Part shown: positions 47,683-56,613 of the stretch, piece after piece
How the letters are laid out: each line of letters starts with the position of its first letter
Numbering within the stretch: position 1 is the stretch's first letter
Origin: an uncultured Clostridia bacterium
GTDB taxonomy: Bacteria > Bacillota > Clostridia > TANB77 > CAG-508
Length of the DNA stretch: 59,262 nucleotides
Reading direction: 5' to 3'
Assembly (NCBI GenBank): GCA_934167835.1
Contig: CAKPLZ010000008.1
Span: 1-59,262, forward strand
The notes under the pieces: generated by a model
The model's database searches: none
What the model saw: only the letters and a program-made list of their open reading frames with translations
What the model was told of the DNA's origin: nothing
Translations under genes and position numbers: made by a program

Positions 47683-47697
47683 ATTTAATTTTTATTT

Positions 47698-47729
47698 TGC
47701 CTTTTTATGTCTAAAAAGGCATTTTTTTT
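47698..47729 (+). terminator. Terminator after the small exported gene
   Basis: TGCCTTTTT-loop-AAAAAGGCA is followed by eight T, 15 bp past the stop. Confidence 0.85.
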
Positions 47730-47793
47730 ATGAATAAAATTTTTTATAAAAATAAATAATATTATTGAAAAATCAAAATAGGAGGTAAAAAAA

Positions 47794-48108
47794 ATGTATA
47801 AAAAATGTCTGTTAATATTATCTGTATTTCTTTTTGTTTTATCCATTTTTACAGGTATTGTTTCTGCAAATAACGACATAAAAAATGGTGTTTCTGATGC
47901 AGTAAATACAGCAGCTAATGGTGTTAAAGCTTTAGGCAATGATGTTAGAAGTGGTATAGATTATACAGCTACTAGAACTACTGCTGATGTAACTACTAAC
48001 AATACTCAAACACTATGGATTTGGATTATAGTAGCAATTGCTGCAATAGTTATTGTTGGCCTTGTTTGGTACTATGGTAGCCAGAACAATACACATCATG
48101 ATGAATAG
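47794..48108 (+). CDS. Small exported protein with C-terminal membrane helix
   Basis: The product has 104 residues with GGAGG seven bases upstream. A signal peptide (CLLILSVFLFVLSIFTGIVS A) precedes a 50-residue Thr/Asn/Val-rich exposed part (NGVSDAVNTAANGVKALGND). A C-terminal helix (TLWIWIIVAIAAIVIVGLVW YY) and a short tail with His end the protein. It has the same architecture as the preceding gene but little direct identity. It may be a small surface or envelope-stress protein. Function unknown. Confidence 0.75.
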   Translation: MYKKCLLILSVFLFVLSIFTGIVSANNDIKNGVSDAVNTAANGVKALGNDVRSGIDYTATRTTADVTTNNTQTLWIWIIVAIAAIVIVGLVWYYGSQNNTHHDE

Positions 48109-48110
48109 TG

Positions 48111-48139
48111 TTCACTTTTCTTTATAAATATGGTATAAT
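48111..48139 (+). promoter_or_regulatory. Probable smpB promoter
   Basis: TTCACT (48111-48116), a 17-bp spacer and TATAAT (48134-48139) lie 70 bp before the smpB start. The -35 is weak. Confidence 0.5.
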
Positions 48140-48208
48140 ATATCATATTTATTTAAGAAAAGTACATAATGCAATTGCATTAGTTTGTACTTAGAAATGG
48201 AGAAAATT

Positions 48209-48659
48209 ATGTCAAAACTAATAGCTAAAAATCCAACTGCTAAGCACAATTATGATATTATAGACACTATTCAAACCGGAATTGTTTTATCCGGAACTGA
48301 AATAAAATCTATTAGAAATGGGAAGGTGAATTTAAAAGATAGTTATGCAGGAATTAGAAATGGCGAGCTTTTTATCTATAATATGCATATAAGCCCTTAT
48401 GAATTTGGGAATATTTATAATAAAGACCCTTTAAGAGATAGAAAGCTTTTAGTAACAAAAAATGAAATAAATAAGCTTGTTCGGGCAAATTAAACAAAAA
48501 GGTTATTCTTTAGTTCCAATGAGTTTATATTTTAAGGGTAATTTTGTGAAAGTTGAACTTGGCATTGGAAAAGGCAAAAAGCTTTATGATAAACGTGAAG
48601 ATATTGCAAAAAAAGATGCTGAACTTAGAATGCGTAAGCAAATGGCAAATAATTATTAA
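48209..48659 (+). CDS. smpB: SsrA-binding protein SmpB, CGG-shifted
   Basis: The ATG at 48209 follows GGAG. SmpB binds tmRNA and is essential for trans-translation. The first part is normal (AKHNYDIIDTIQTGIVLSGT EIKSIRNGKVNLKDSY). After NEINKLV comes in-frame CGG (48482-48484), and straight reading stops within two codons (AN*). Skipping the C gives GQIKQKGYSLVPMSLYFKGN, GKKLYDKREDIAKKDAELRM and a stop at 48659. That is a complete 149-residue SmpB. The Gly is conserved across the family. A broken smpB would be surprising because the tmRNA gene nearby is intact. Confidence 0.93.
48482..48484 (+). other. In-frame CGG, +1 shift site (smpB)
   Basis: The reading is CTT GTT CGG GCA AAT TAA. Skipping the C gives GTT GGG CAA ATT AAA CAA AAA GGT (VGQIKQKG), as expected for SmpB. 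Confidence 0.94.
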
Positions 48660-48663
48660 ATTT

Positions 48664-48696
48664 TTAAAAGCGGAAATTTTTAAAATTTCCGCTTTT
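48664..48696. terminator. Bidirectional terminator AAAAGCGGAAATTT/AAATTTCCGCTTTT
   Basis: A long stem lies between the convergent smpB and fba genes, with A/T runs on both sides. Confidence 0.85.
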
Positions 48697-48703
48697 ATTT
48701 ATT

Positions 48704-49633
48704 TTACGCTTTATCTTTTGAGCAAAATACATTAGCAATTTTATAACTTACTATGTCTTTTACTGCTTCTCTTGCTGGTCCTAAATATTTTCTTGGGTCA
48801 AATTCTGCTGGTTTTTCACCAAATACTTTTCTTATATTGGCTGTCATTGCTAACCTTAAATCTGTATCAACATTTATCTTTGATACACCTGATTCTCCTG
48901 CTTGTTTTAATATTTCATTTGGCACACCTTTTGCTCCTGGTATATCTCCACCAAATTCATTGCACATCTCAACTAATTCTGGAATTACTGTTGATGCACC
49001 ATGTAGAACTATCGGTGTATTTGGTATTCTTTTTTTAACTTCTGCTAAAATATCAAATCTTAATCTTGCTTCTCCTTTAAACTTATAAGCACCATGGCTT
49101 GTACCAATTGCTATTGCTAAAGAATCACATCCAGTTCTTTCTACAAATTCTTTTGCTTGGTCTGGGTCTGTATACATTGCATCTGTTGCAGCAACATTTA
49201 CATCATCTTCAATTCCTGCAAGTTTACCAAGTTCAGCCTCAACTACAACTCCTTTTGAGTGAGCATAGTCAACAACTTTCTTTGTTAAAGCAACATTTTC
49301 TTCAAAACTATATTTTGAACCATCTATCATAACAGATGTAAAACCTGCATCAACACATTCCTTGCAAGTTTCAAAATCTGGACCATGGTCTAAATGTAAT
49401 GCAATTGGAATATTGGTTGTTTCAACTGCAGCCTCTACCATCTTCATTAAATATGGCATTCTTGCATATTTAATAGCACTTGAAGAAACTTGTAAAATTA
49501 CAGGTGAATTATTTTCACTTGCAGCATCAACAATACCTTGGATAATTTCCATATTGTTAATGTTAAAAGCTCCAATAGCAAATCCTTCTTTCATTGATTT
49601 TTCAAACATACTTTTTGTTGTAACTAGTGGCAT
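48704..49633 (-). CDS. fba: Class II fructose-bisphosphate aldolase
   Basis: The 309-residue glycolytic enzyme has the zinc ligand region IALHLDHGPDFETCK, EAELGKLAGIEDDV, LAIAIGTSHGAYKFKG and VLHGASTVIPE with the second and third His, plus KINVDTDLRLAMT. It is a normal family member with AAGGAGG upstream. It stands as a single gene. Confidence 0.96.
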   Translation of the reverse strand: MPLVTTKSMFEKSMKEGFAIGAFNINNMEIIQGIVDAASENNSPVILQVSSSAIKYARMPYLMKMVEAAVETTNIPIALHLDHGPDFETCKECVDAGFTSVMIDGSKYSFEENVALTKKVVDYAHSKGVVVEAELGKLAGIEDDVNVAATDAMYTDPDQAKEFVERTGCDSLAIAIGTSHGAYKFKGEARLRFDILAEVKKRIPNTPIVLHGASTVIPELVEMCNEFGGDIPGAKGVPNEILKQAGESGVSKINVDTDLRLAMTANIRKVFGEKPAEFDPRKYLGPAREAVKDIVSYKIANVFCSKDKA

Positions 49634-49702
49634 AAAATTACCTCCTTAAAATTTATAGGTATATTTTATTGTAAAAATATTAATTTGTCAAGGTAACATA
49701 AT

Positions 49703-50990
49703 TTATTTAGCTTCTACTATTGATAATACAGTCTTGCTCTCATCAAACACCTCTTCTAATACTTGTTTTGCATATTCTGGTGTTACTTGAGTGTAGTTTT
49801 CTAGATATTCAAAACTGTTTATTCCTTTCATGTAGTCTCCAACAAACATTCTACATATTTCGGCTACATCGTCATATTCTTTTACATAGTTACCGTAAAT
49901 CATGTTTTTTATTCTTTGGAAGTGTGCTAAGTCTAGCTCGTTTTCTTTCATTTTAGTAATTTCCTGTTGTAGCCTTTTTAATACTTCTTTTGGATTTTTT
50001 GATTGTCCTGTTATTGCTATGTGTGCATATTTTTTCGCAAATTCATATTCCAAATATGGCTCACCAGTAAGTAACTCTTCTTCATATAATTCTTTATATA
50101 ATTTTGAACTCTTTCCAATCAACATATTTAGTAAAATTTCTATTGCTATATGTTTTTTTACTATGGCATCACTATTTTTTGTGTCTTTTTGAACCTTATC
50201 TTTTATTCCTATAACAAATATAGGCATGCTTACTTCCATTTTTGCTAAAGATTCATTCTTTACAATTTGTTCAGGTTCTTCTGGATAAATTCTTTTTATT
50301 TCTCCATGTTTTTCTCTTGGTTGTAAGCGTTTTTTTACTTCTCCGGATTAAATCCTCTGGCTTAAAATCTCCTGCAAAGCACATTACCATATTTGATGGA
50401 TGATAGAAAGTATTATAACATTTATATAATACTTCTTTATCAATTTTAGAAATTGATTCTATTGAACCTGCTATATCTAGTCTTACAGGGTTGTTTTTGT
50501 ACATACATTTCATTGCATTCATATAAACAGCCCAGCTTGGATAATCGTCATACATTTTTATTTCTTGACCAATTATGCCTTTCTCTTTTTCAACATTTTG
50601 GTCTGTAAAATATGGATTTTGAACATAATCCATAAGTTCATCCATTGCTGGATAGAAATTGTCTGTAGCTTCAAATAGATAGCATGTATGGTCTGTTGTT
50701 GTATATGCATTTGCATTAACTCCTAGTGCTGTTAATGTATCTAAACTATTTGTTCCATTTTGTTGTTCAAACATTTTATGTTCAAGAAAATGGGCAACTC
50801 CATCAGGTATGCTTGTTTCTTCTTGTTCATTTGGTGCTATAAATTTATTATCAATTGAACCAAAATTTGTAGCCCAAATCATATATTTTTTTTGAATATT
50901 TTTCTTAGGCATAATCATTACAGTTAAGCCATTTTCAAGCTTTTCTACATATAATTTTTCTTTAACCTTTGAATTTTCTATAATTTGCAT
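49703..50990 (-). CDS. M16-family metallopeptidase (YmfH type), CGG-shifted
   Basis: The start is ATG 50988-50990 with AAGGGGG upstream. The zinc site HXXEH is seen in VAHFLEHKMFE, with the downstream Glu in NVEKEKGIIGQEIKMYDD. At 50343-50345 an in-frame CGG follows FAGDFKPEDLI. Skipping the C gives GEVKKRLQPREKHGEIKRIY PEE, then the open C-terminal half (SMPIFVIGIKDKV, LEYEFAKKYAHIAITGQS) to 49703. The total is 428 residues, full length for the YmfH group. The unshifted frame ends after about 20 unrelated residues. It follows its YmfF-like partner by 14 bp. Confidence 0.9.
50343..50345 (-). other. In-frame CGG, +1 shift site (M16 peptidase)
   Basis: The reading is TTA ATC CGG AGA AGT. Skipping the C gives ATC GGA GAA GTA AAA AAA CGC and joins the two halves of the peptidase. 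Confidence 0.88.
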
Positions 50991-51004
50991 AAAATCTTTC
51001 CCCC

Positions 51005-52279
51005 TTAATTTCTCAAGAAATAAATTGTATTTATCTTTATACTATTTGCTATATTTTCAATTTCATCTCTTGAAACCCAATTTATTTTATCCATATATTC
51101 TTCAAAGCTTACTTGTTTACCTGATATTTCCTGTCCTAAATAATAGGTTATTTCTGAATCTTGTTCATCTTGAACTGTTTTTATTCCTGAAATCATATAT
51201 TTTTTAGCATTTTGAATATCTTCATCTGTAAACTTTCCTTTTTTCATATCGTCTAGCTGTTCTTCTATTATTTTTAATGCTTTTTCATAATTTTCTATTT
51301 CAATTCCAGCTCTTATGAAAATATTATTTTTTTGTCTTAAATATGTTGATCTTGCTGAGTATGCCAAACCTGCTTTTTCCCTAACATTTTGGAACATTTT
51401 AGATGTTGCACTTTCTCCTAAAATTACATTATATAGGCATGTACTGTATCTTGAATCTGGCTTATTACAATTAACATCTAGCCCAATTACAAGCTTTCCT
51501 TGAGTTACATCTTTTGATTCTTGTATTGTTTTTACTTCAACCTCCTGTTTAATTTGGTTTTCTTCGCTATTTATAATGTGTATATCTTCTCTTGGTTGTA
51601 ATTTTTTAATGTTTTCGTTATTTTTAATTAACTCAATAGTGTTTTGTTCTTCTAAATCTCCTGATAAGAAAATATCAATTTTACATTTTGAAATTAAATC
51701 AAGGTATGTTTCATATAGATTTTTTTCATTTATATTTTCTAAATCTTCAATATATCCATATTTATATAGGCCATAAGGTTCGTTTTGGTACATTGCTTCA
51801 ATACACTTTGTATATGCATACATATCTTTATTATCAATTCTTCCCTCAATTAATCTCTTTATTGTATTTTTTTCTGAAACAACATATTCCTTTTTAAATC
51901 CATTGTTTTCTACAAGTGGGTTTAATATAATATCTATTAATAGTTCTATTGCTTTTTTAGTTAGGTTTTCTTGTGTTGGAAGGAAACTATCATTCAATGT
52001 CTCTAAATAGAATTTAATTACCTGGTTATCTCCTATTTTATCTATACCACCATCTAAGGTTGCTCCATACATATTTTCAAGCTCAATACTTATAGATTCT
52101 TGAGTTGGTAGTTTTTGTGTTCCACGTCTTAGCACTGCCGGTATTAGTGCATTTGCGGTAACACTTTTCCTTTCTATTGGCACGCTTAAAAATATAGTAA
52201 ACAAATTTGTTTTAAATTTATTTGTTTCAATAACATGAACCTTAACACCTTTTTTAATCTCTTCACATTTACATGACAT
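51005..52279 (-). CDS. M16-family peptidase-like protein (YmfF type, inactive partner)
   Basis: I start at ATG 52277-52279 with AAGGAG ten bases upstream, about 424 residues. It has the M16 fold (VTANALIPAVLRRGTQKLPT, NMYGATLDGG, DLISKCKIDIFLSGDLEE, GESATSKMFQNVREKAGLAY) but lacks the HXXEH zinc motif. YmfF-like proteins are the non-catalytic halves of such pairs. It lies 14 bp before the catalytic YmfH-type gene. Confidence 0.9.
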   Translation of the reverse strand: MSCKCEEIKKGVKVHVIETNKFKTNLFTIFLSVPIERKSVTANALIPAVLRRGTQKLPTQESISIELENMYGATLDGGIDKIGDNQVIKFYLETLNDSFLPTQENLTKKAIELLIDIILNPLVENNGFKKEYVVSEKNTIKRLIEGRIDNKDMYAYTKCIEAMYQNEPYGLYKYGYIEDLENINEKNLYETYLDLISKCKIDIFLSGDLEEQNTIELIKNNENIKKLQPREDIHIINSEENQIKQEVEVKTIQESKDVTQGKLVIGLDVNCNKPDSRYSTCLYNVILGESATSKMFQNVREKAGLAYSARSTYLRQKNNIFIRAGIEIENYEKALKIIEEQLDDMKKGKFTDEDIQNAKKYMISGIKTVQDEQDSEITYYLGQEISGKQVSFEEYMDKINWVSRDEIENIANSIKINTIYFLRN

Positions 52280-52334
52280 ATTTTTCATTCTCCTTTTTGT
52301 TTATTTTTAGCAAAATTTTTAAAAATTATTCAAA

Positions 52335-52368
52335 AAACAGAGGTCTAAAACTATTCAAACCTCTGTCT
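52335..52368 (-). terminator. Terminator after rpsU
   Basis: ACAGAGGTTTGAA-loop-TAGACCTCTGT is followed by six T on the minus strand, just after the rpsU stop. Confidence 0.85.
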
Positions 52369-52378
52369 TTCTATGTAT

Positions 52379-52549
52379 TTAAAATTTTCTTTTTCTAGCT
52401 GCTTCTGATTTTTTCTTTCTCTTAACGCTAGGTTTTTCATAATGTTCTCTTTTTCTAACCTCTTGTAATACACCATTTCTTACACATTGTCTTTTAAATC
52501 TTTTTAATGCATCTTCTATATTTCCATTATTTACTTTTATTTCTGCCAT
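52379..52549 (-). CDS. rpsU: 30S ribosomal protein S21
   Basis: The 56-residue basic protein reads MAEIKVNNGNIEDALKRFKR, QCVRNGVLQEVRKREHYEKP SVKRKKKSEAARKRKF. It is a typical bacterial S21. ATG at 52547-52549 is preceded by GGGAGGG. It stands alone with its own terminator. Confidence 0.97.
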   Translation of the reverse strand: MAEIKVNNGNIEDALKRFKRQCVRNGVLQEVRKREHYEKPSVKRKKKSEAARKRKF

Positions 52550-52670
52550 TTATATTCCCTCCCCTCGATTTGCATTCATTTGGGATTTTTTCCATAACTT
52601 ATAATATTATATAGGAAAAAACCACACTTGTCAATATTTTTCCTTAAATTTTGCCGTATTTTATATATTT

Positions 52671-53786
52671 TTAAACAAACTCCTCCCAAACCAAATTTGC
52701 TAAATCTATTCCTTTCGTTGATAATTTAATGGCATTTTCTTCTATTTCAATTAAATTCTCATCTACTAATTTGCTTAATTCCTTGCGGTATAGGTATATT
52801 GGGTTTTGTACAAATTTGTTTTTGAATTTTTGTATATTTACTCCATCTATTTTCCTTAAACCTAAAAGCATATATTCTTTTGCCTGAGTTTCTTCGGTTT
52901 GGTGTTCATGTACTATTCTATTTTCCGTTTGGTTTTCGCAGTATTCATTTAAAACGTTTGAATTTGAATACCTTGTTTTGTTCATATAAGAATGTGCTGC
53001 TAAGCCTATTCCAATGTATTCCTTTTGTTCCCAACAGTCCGCATTATGTTTAGATTCAAACCCAGGTTTTGCAAAGTTTGATATTTCATAATGTTTGTAT
53101 CCCGCTTCTTCTAGCCTATTTTTAACAAGCCAATACATTTTTCTTTCCAACTCTTCGCTTGGAAGAGCTAACACTCCCCTGCTTATCTTGCTTTCAATCT
53201 TAGTATTTTCTTCAACTATTAAGGAATATACTGATATATGCTCTGGATTTAATTCTATAACTTTTTCTAATGAATCTTCTACTATTTTTAAACTCTGATT
53301 TGGCAAACCTATCATCAAATCAACATTTATATTTTTAAACCCAACTTTTCTTGCCAACTTATATGTTTCTAAAAATTGTTCAAAATTATGTATTCTTCCT
53401 ATTTGCTTTAAAATTGCATCATCAGTACTTTGTAGCCCTATGCTTATTCTATTTACTCCTGCCTTAATATAATCTTTTAGCTTTTCCTCTGTAACAGTTC
53501 CTGGATTTACTTCTATTGTTATTTCTTTTGCATTCTCCTTATTAATTCTGCTAAGTATTTGCACAATATATTTACTTTCTATAAATGAAGGAGTTCCCCC
53601 TCCTATATAAATTGTTTCTATATTATACCTATCTAATTTTTCGTGTTCTAATTCCTTTATAAGTGCCTCTATATACTGGCTTATCTTACCACCAATATTT
53701 TCAAAAGAGATAAAATCGCAATAATCGCATTTATGTGCACAAAAAGGTATATGTATATACAAACCTATATTTTTTTCTTTATCCAT
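52671..53786 (-). CDS. hemW: HemW-like radical SAM heme chaperone
   Basis: The 371-residue protein has the radical-SAM motif HIPFCAHKCDYCDF, TIYIGGGTPSF, ITIEVNPGTVTEEKL, RISIGLQSTDDAILKQIGR and the C-terminal HemW domain (HYEISNFAKPGFESKHNADC W, YMLLGLRKIDGV). The cluster motif is CxxxCxxC followed by DF rather than the CxxC extension of true HemN. Heme chaperone or related role is therefore more likely than coproporphyrinogen oxidation. It overlaps whiA by 8 bp. Confidence 0.92.
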   Translation of the reverse strand: MDKEKNIGLYIHIPFCAHKCDYCDFISFENIGGKISQYIEALIKELEHEKLDRYNIETIYIGGGTPSFIESKYIVQILSRINKENAKEITIEVNPGTVTEEKLKDYIKAGVNRISIGLQSTDDAILKQIGRIHNFEQFLETYKLARKVGFKNINVDLMIGLPNQSLKIVEDSLEKVIELNPEHISVYSLIVEENTKIESKISRGVLALPSEELERKMYWLVKNRLEEAGYKHYEISNFAKPGFESKHNADCWEQKEYIGIGLAAHSYMNKTRYSNSNVLNEYCENQTENRIVHEHQTEETQAKEYMLLGLRKIDGVNIQKFKNKFVQNPIYLYRKELSKLVDENLIEIEENAIKLSTKGIDLANLVWEEFV

Positions 53787-54423
53787 TTTCTAATTCCTTT
53801 GCTATTTTTACTATACTACTTAATCTATGGCTTACACCTGATTTGCTCAAATTCTTTTCAAGCATCTGCCCGATTTCTTGATATGAAGCTTCCGGATTTT
53901 TTTGCCTAATTTCTGCAACCTCTTTTAATTCCTCTGGCAAAGAATTAAATTTTCGTTTTTGCTTTAAAAACTTTATAGCCTTTATTTGATTTTCAGAAGC
54001 GCTTAGTGTTTTATTCAAATTTGCTGTTTCGCAATTTACAATTCTATTTACACTGTTTCTTGCATCCTTTAAAACTCGTATTTCCTCAAACCTTAAAACC
54101 CCATTGTTTGCACCTACTAGTGCAAGGAAATTTACTATATCCTCACTATCCTTTATATAAGTAATATATCCGCTTCCCTTTTTAATAATCTTAGCCTCAA
54201 TCTCAAAATTTTCTAAAATACTTTTGTACTCTGCTGCCTTTTTCTTAGTTTTAAACAGCACTTCCAAATGATACTCTTTATTAGGGTCTGTAATAGAACC
54301 AGATTTAATAAAAGCTTCCCTTATAGATAGCCTTGCTAATTGCTCTTCCTGTTTCAAACTGCTATTTACATCCCACATTTTAAGTCCCAATAATTCATCT
54401 CTAACATCTGTTGAAAACGACAT
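53779..54423 (-). CDS. whiA: WhiA-type DNA-binding protein, shortened N-terminal domain
   Basis: The 214-residue protein starts MSFSTDVRDEL like WhiA and keeps the second half of the LAGLIDADG-like domain (EAFIKSGSITDPNKEYHLEV). It also keeps the whole HTH part (VLKDARNSVNRIVNCETANL NKT, EEIGQML-like, SKSGVSHRLSSIVKIAK). Usual WhiA has about 300-315 residues, and here about 100 residues of the LAGLIDADG domain are missing in-frame near the start. The HTH half is well conserved. It may still bind DNA and act in division or sporulation control. It overlaps hemW. Confidence 0.88.
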   Translation of the reverse strand: MSFSTDVRDELLGLKMWDVNSSLKQEEQLARLSIREAFIKSGSITDPNKEYHLEVLFKTKKKAAEYKSILENFEIEAKIIKKGSGYITYIKDSEDIVNFLALVGANNGVLRFEEIRVLKDARNSVNRIVNCETANLNKTLSASENQIKAIKFLKQKRKFNSLPEELKEVAEIRQKNPEASYQEIGQMLEKNLSKSGVSHRLSSIVKIAKELENG

Positions 54424-54441
54424 TTATTACATTCCTCCCAT

Positions 54442-55659
54442 TTACTTTAAATATTTTATCTCAAAAGTTGTTCCTTTTCCAACTTCTGAATCTACCTTTA
54501 CATATCCATTATTTTTCTCAATTATTGTTTTAGCAAGAGCAAGCCCTATTCCAATGCTATTTTCGCTACTGTTTTTTGCCTTGTAAAACCTTTCAAATAT
54601 ATGTTTCTGGTCAACTTTACTTATTCCCTGTCCTTCATCTCTTATTTTGATTTTTAAAAACACACTTGTGTTCTCAACCTCTATGTAGATTTTAGATTTT
54701 TGATTACTATGTTCAATTGCATTTTTCAATATATTTGTTAATGCTTCTTGTTGCCATTTATAGTCTGCAAGAAACACAGCTTTTTCATCTATTTTCGTAA
54801 TTATTTCAATCTCTTTGAGTTCAATTAAAATAGCTAGATTTCCAATTACTGCATCAATTAGCTTTTGAACATGTATTTCTTCATTTTCCATCTTAATAGT
54901 TCCTGCATCAAATTTTGCAATTTTAAGAAGAGAAATAACAAGGGAGCTTATCCAGTCTATTTGTTTGCTTATTTCCATTAAAAAATCTTCTCTTACTTCT
55001 TTTTCCATATCAGGGTCATCTTGAATATTATCTAGCATTATTCTAATTGATGTAAGTGGTGTTTTTAATTGATGAGAAATATCTGCAATTGCTGTGCTTA
55101 AGTTTTCTTTTTCCTTTACATTTAATTCTGCAGTTTCTTTTAAAAGCACTGTGGTTTTATATAGTTCATTTCTAAGCCTTGAAAGTTCGCTATTGTTGTT
55201 TTCTTCTATTTTTAATGTATAGTTTTTATTGTTTATTCCATTAATATAGTCATTTATTTCTTTAATTTTTTTCTCTTGGCTTATAACATACACAAGGTAA
55301 ATTTCAAGCGCAATAAGCTCTACTACTACAATATATATTATATTTTGCTTTTTATTTGTTTCAATTAATTCATCTAATTGCTTAATATACGCAATATCTG
55401 AATCATATCCATATTTTTCTAAAAGATTATTTTGCGGAGTTTCTTCACTTCTCAAAATCTCCATAATATCATCTTCAGTAACTTCTGGATATTTTTCAAT
55501 TACTTCATTTATTATAATATTAACTTTACTATTTACAGTTTTTAAATACTTTTTATATTGCAAGCTATTTATAATTCCAAATATAAAAGTTGTAACAATT
55601 ATCAGAAGTACGCCTAATACTATGGTCCTTCTAAAACTCCTGTTCTTAAATATATTCAA
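54442..55659 (-). CDS. Two-component sensor histidine kinase
   Basis: A TTG start at 55657-55659 overlaps the regulator stop. The 405-residue protein has two membrane helices (about 10-30 and 100-125) around a short outside domain of about 70 residues. HisKA follows (ADISHQLKTPLTSIRIMLDN, phospho-His) and HATPase (LTNILKNAIEHSN, IRDEGQGISK, IGIGLALAKTII). The small sensor suggests intramembrane or direct ligand sensing. It is coupled to the regulator upstream. Confidence 0.95.
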   Translation of the reverse strand: MNIFKNRSFRRTIVLGVLLIIVTTFIFGIINSLQYKKYLKTVNSKVNIIINEVIEKYPEVTEDDIMEILRSEETPQNNLLEKYGYDSDIAYIKQLDELIETNKKQNIIYIVVVELIALEIYLVYVISQEKKIKEINDYINGINNKNYTLKIEENNNSELSRLRNELYKTTVLLKETAELNVKEKENLSTAIADISHQLKTPLTSIRIMLDNIQDDPDMEKEVREDFLMEISKQIDWISSLVISLLKIAKFDAGTIKMENEEIHVQKLIDAVIGNLAILIELKEIEIITKIDEKAVFLADYKWQQEALTNILKNAIEHSNQKSKIYIEVENTSVFLKIKIRDEGQGISKVDQKHIFERFYKAKNSSENSIGIGLALAKTIIEKNNGYVKVDSEVGKGTTFEIKYLK

Positions 55660-56327
55660 CTATTCTTCCCTCCTGGTATTTGGTATCCTATTCCCTTTAT
55701 TGTTTTAATACAATCCGCTTCCCCAAGTTTATTTCTAATTCTTTTTATATACACAGTAAGAGTATTATCATTAACAAAATTTCCTGCAACATCCCATATC
55801 TTCTCTAAAATCTGCTCACGAGTTACAGTTTTGCCAATATTCATAAACAGCAAGCTCAAAATTTTATACTCCAACGCAGTTAAACCAATATCATTACCAT
55901 CCACTAAAACGCTCTTTTCATCTAAGTTAATTTGAATATTATTATACATAATCTTATTACTTTCAGTGTTAAATCTTCTTAAAACATTATTAATCCTAGA
56001 CAACAACTCCCTATTCCTAAACGGCTTAACAATATAATCCTCAGCCCCCATATCAAGCCCCTTCACAACATCCTGCTCCTCATCCCTTGCAGTCAAAAAA
56101 ATTATAGGAATATTCGTATATTTCTTAATATACTCACACATCTCAAACCCACTACCATCCGGCAAAGTAATATCCAACACAGCCAAATCTATATCTTGCT
56201 TCCCTATAACATTCATAGTTTCTTCAATATTTTTGCAAGCTATAACATGAAATTGCTCCTGTTCTAACAAATATTTCAAGCCCTTAATAATGGCTTCATT
56301 ATCTTCAACAATTAAAATCGATTTCAT
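55656..56327 (-). CDS. OmpR-family response regulator
   Basis: The 223-residue protein has a receiver domain (LIVEDNEAI, phospho-Asp in DLAVLDITLPDGSGFE, FLTARDEEQDV, VKPFRNREL) and a C-terminal winged helix (LTALEYKILSLLFMNIGKTV TREQIL, LTVYIKRIRNKLG). It ends with TGA overlapping the kinase start. The pair is one operon. The target genes are not evident. Confidence 0.96.
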   Translation of the reverse strand: MKSILIVEDNEAIIKGLKYLLEQEQFHVIACKNIEETMNVIGKQDIDLAVLDITLPDGSGFEMCEYIKKYTNIPIIFLTARDEEQDVVKGLDMGAEDYIVKPFRNRELLSRINNVLRRFNTESNKIMYNNIQINLDEKSVLVDGNDIGLTALEYKILSLLFMNIGKTVTREQILEKIWDVAGNFVNDNTLTVYIKRIRNKLGEADCIKTIKGIGYQIPGGKNS

Positions 56328-56382
56328 AAATTACCTCTTTAGGTATTATAACATATTTTTTGGGGAAAAGATATAGGAAAGA

Positions 56383-56419
56383 GGTCAACAATAGACATCT
56401 GGATGTCTAATTGTTGACC
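56383..56419 (-). other. Hairpin 37 nt downstream of variable-region gene 2
   Basis: A long stem GGTCAACAAT.AGACATC/GATGTCTA.ATTGTTGACC has one bulge and a small loop. It sits at the same distance from the stop as the hairpins after variable genes 1 and 3 (32-33 nt), but its sequence differs. It is a DGR-type hairpin or a terminator. Confidence 0.55.
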
Positions 56420-56456
56420 TGGGGGAATTTATTCAATTAATAATTTGCCTGCAAGG

Positions 56457-56613
56457 TTACAGATTTACATAAAGTGAAGGGCGGAAGGAAATGTTGTCGA
56501 AGCCGCCGTGAGCATCGGCGACGCCGCGTTCGCTAGCTGGACAGTCAGAACCACTGATGTTGACACTGTTGCAACTGCCGGCCCCTGTCAATTCGACGAC
56601 CTGAAGAGTCGGA
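56457..56613 (-). other. DGR-type variable region 2
   Basis: The region after GAATGGACTACAGAG is GC-rich (AGC GAA CGC GGC GTC GCC GAT). It differs from region 3 mainly at codons ending in C or T, while CCA GCT, TCC TTC CGC CCT TCA CTT and the 3' flank are kept. It is three to four codons longer than region 3. Confidence 0.78.

Noticed and set aside
48482..48484. Classical programmed frameshift site like prfB
   Set aside because: No slippery CTT TGA-type heptamer and no internal Shine-Dalgarno at a fixed distance are seen at the CGG sites. The codons before CGG differ at nearly every site.
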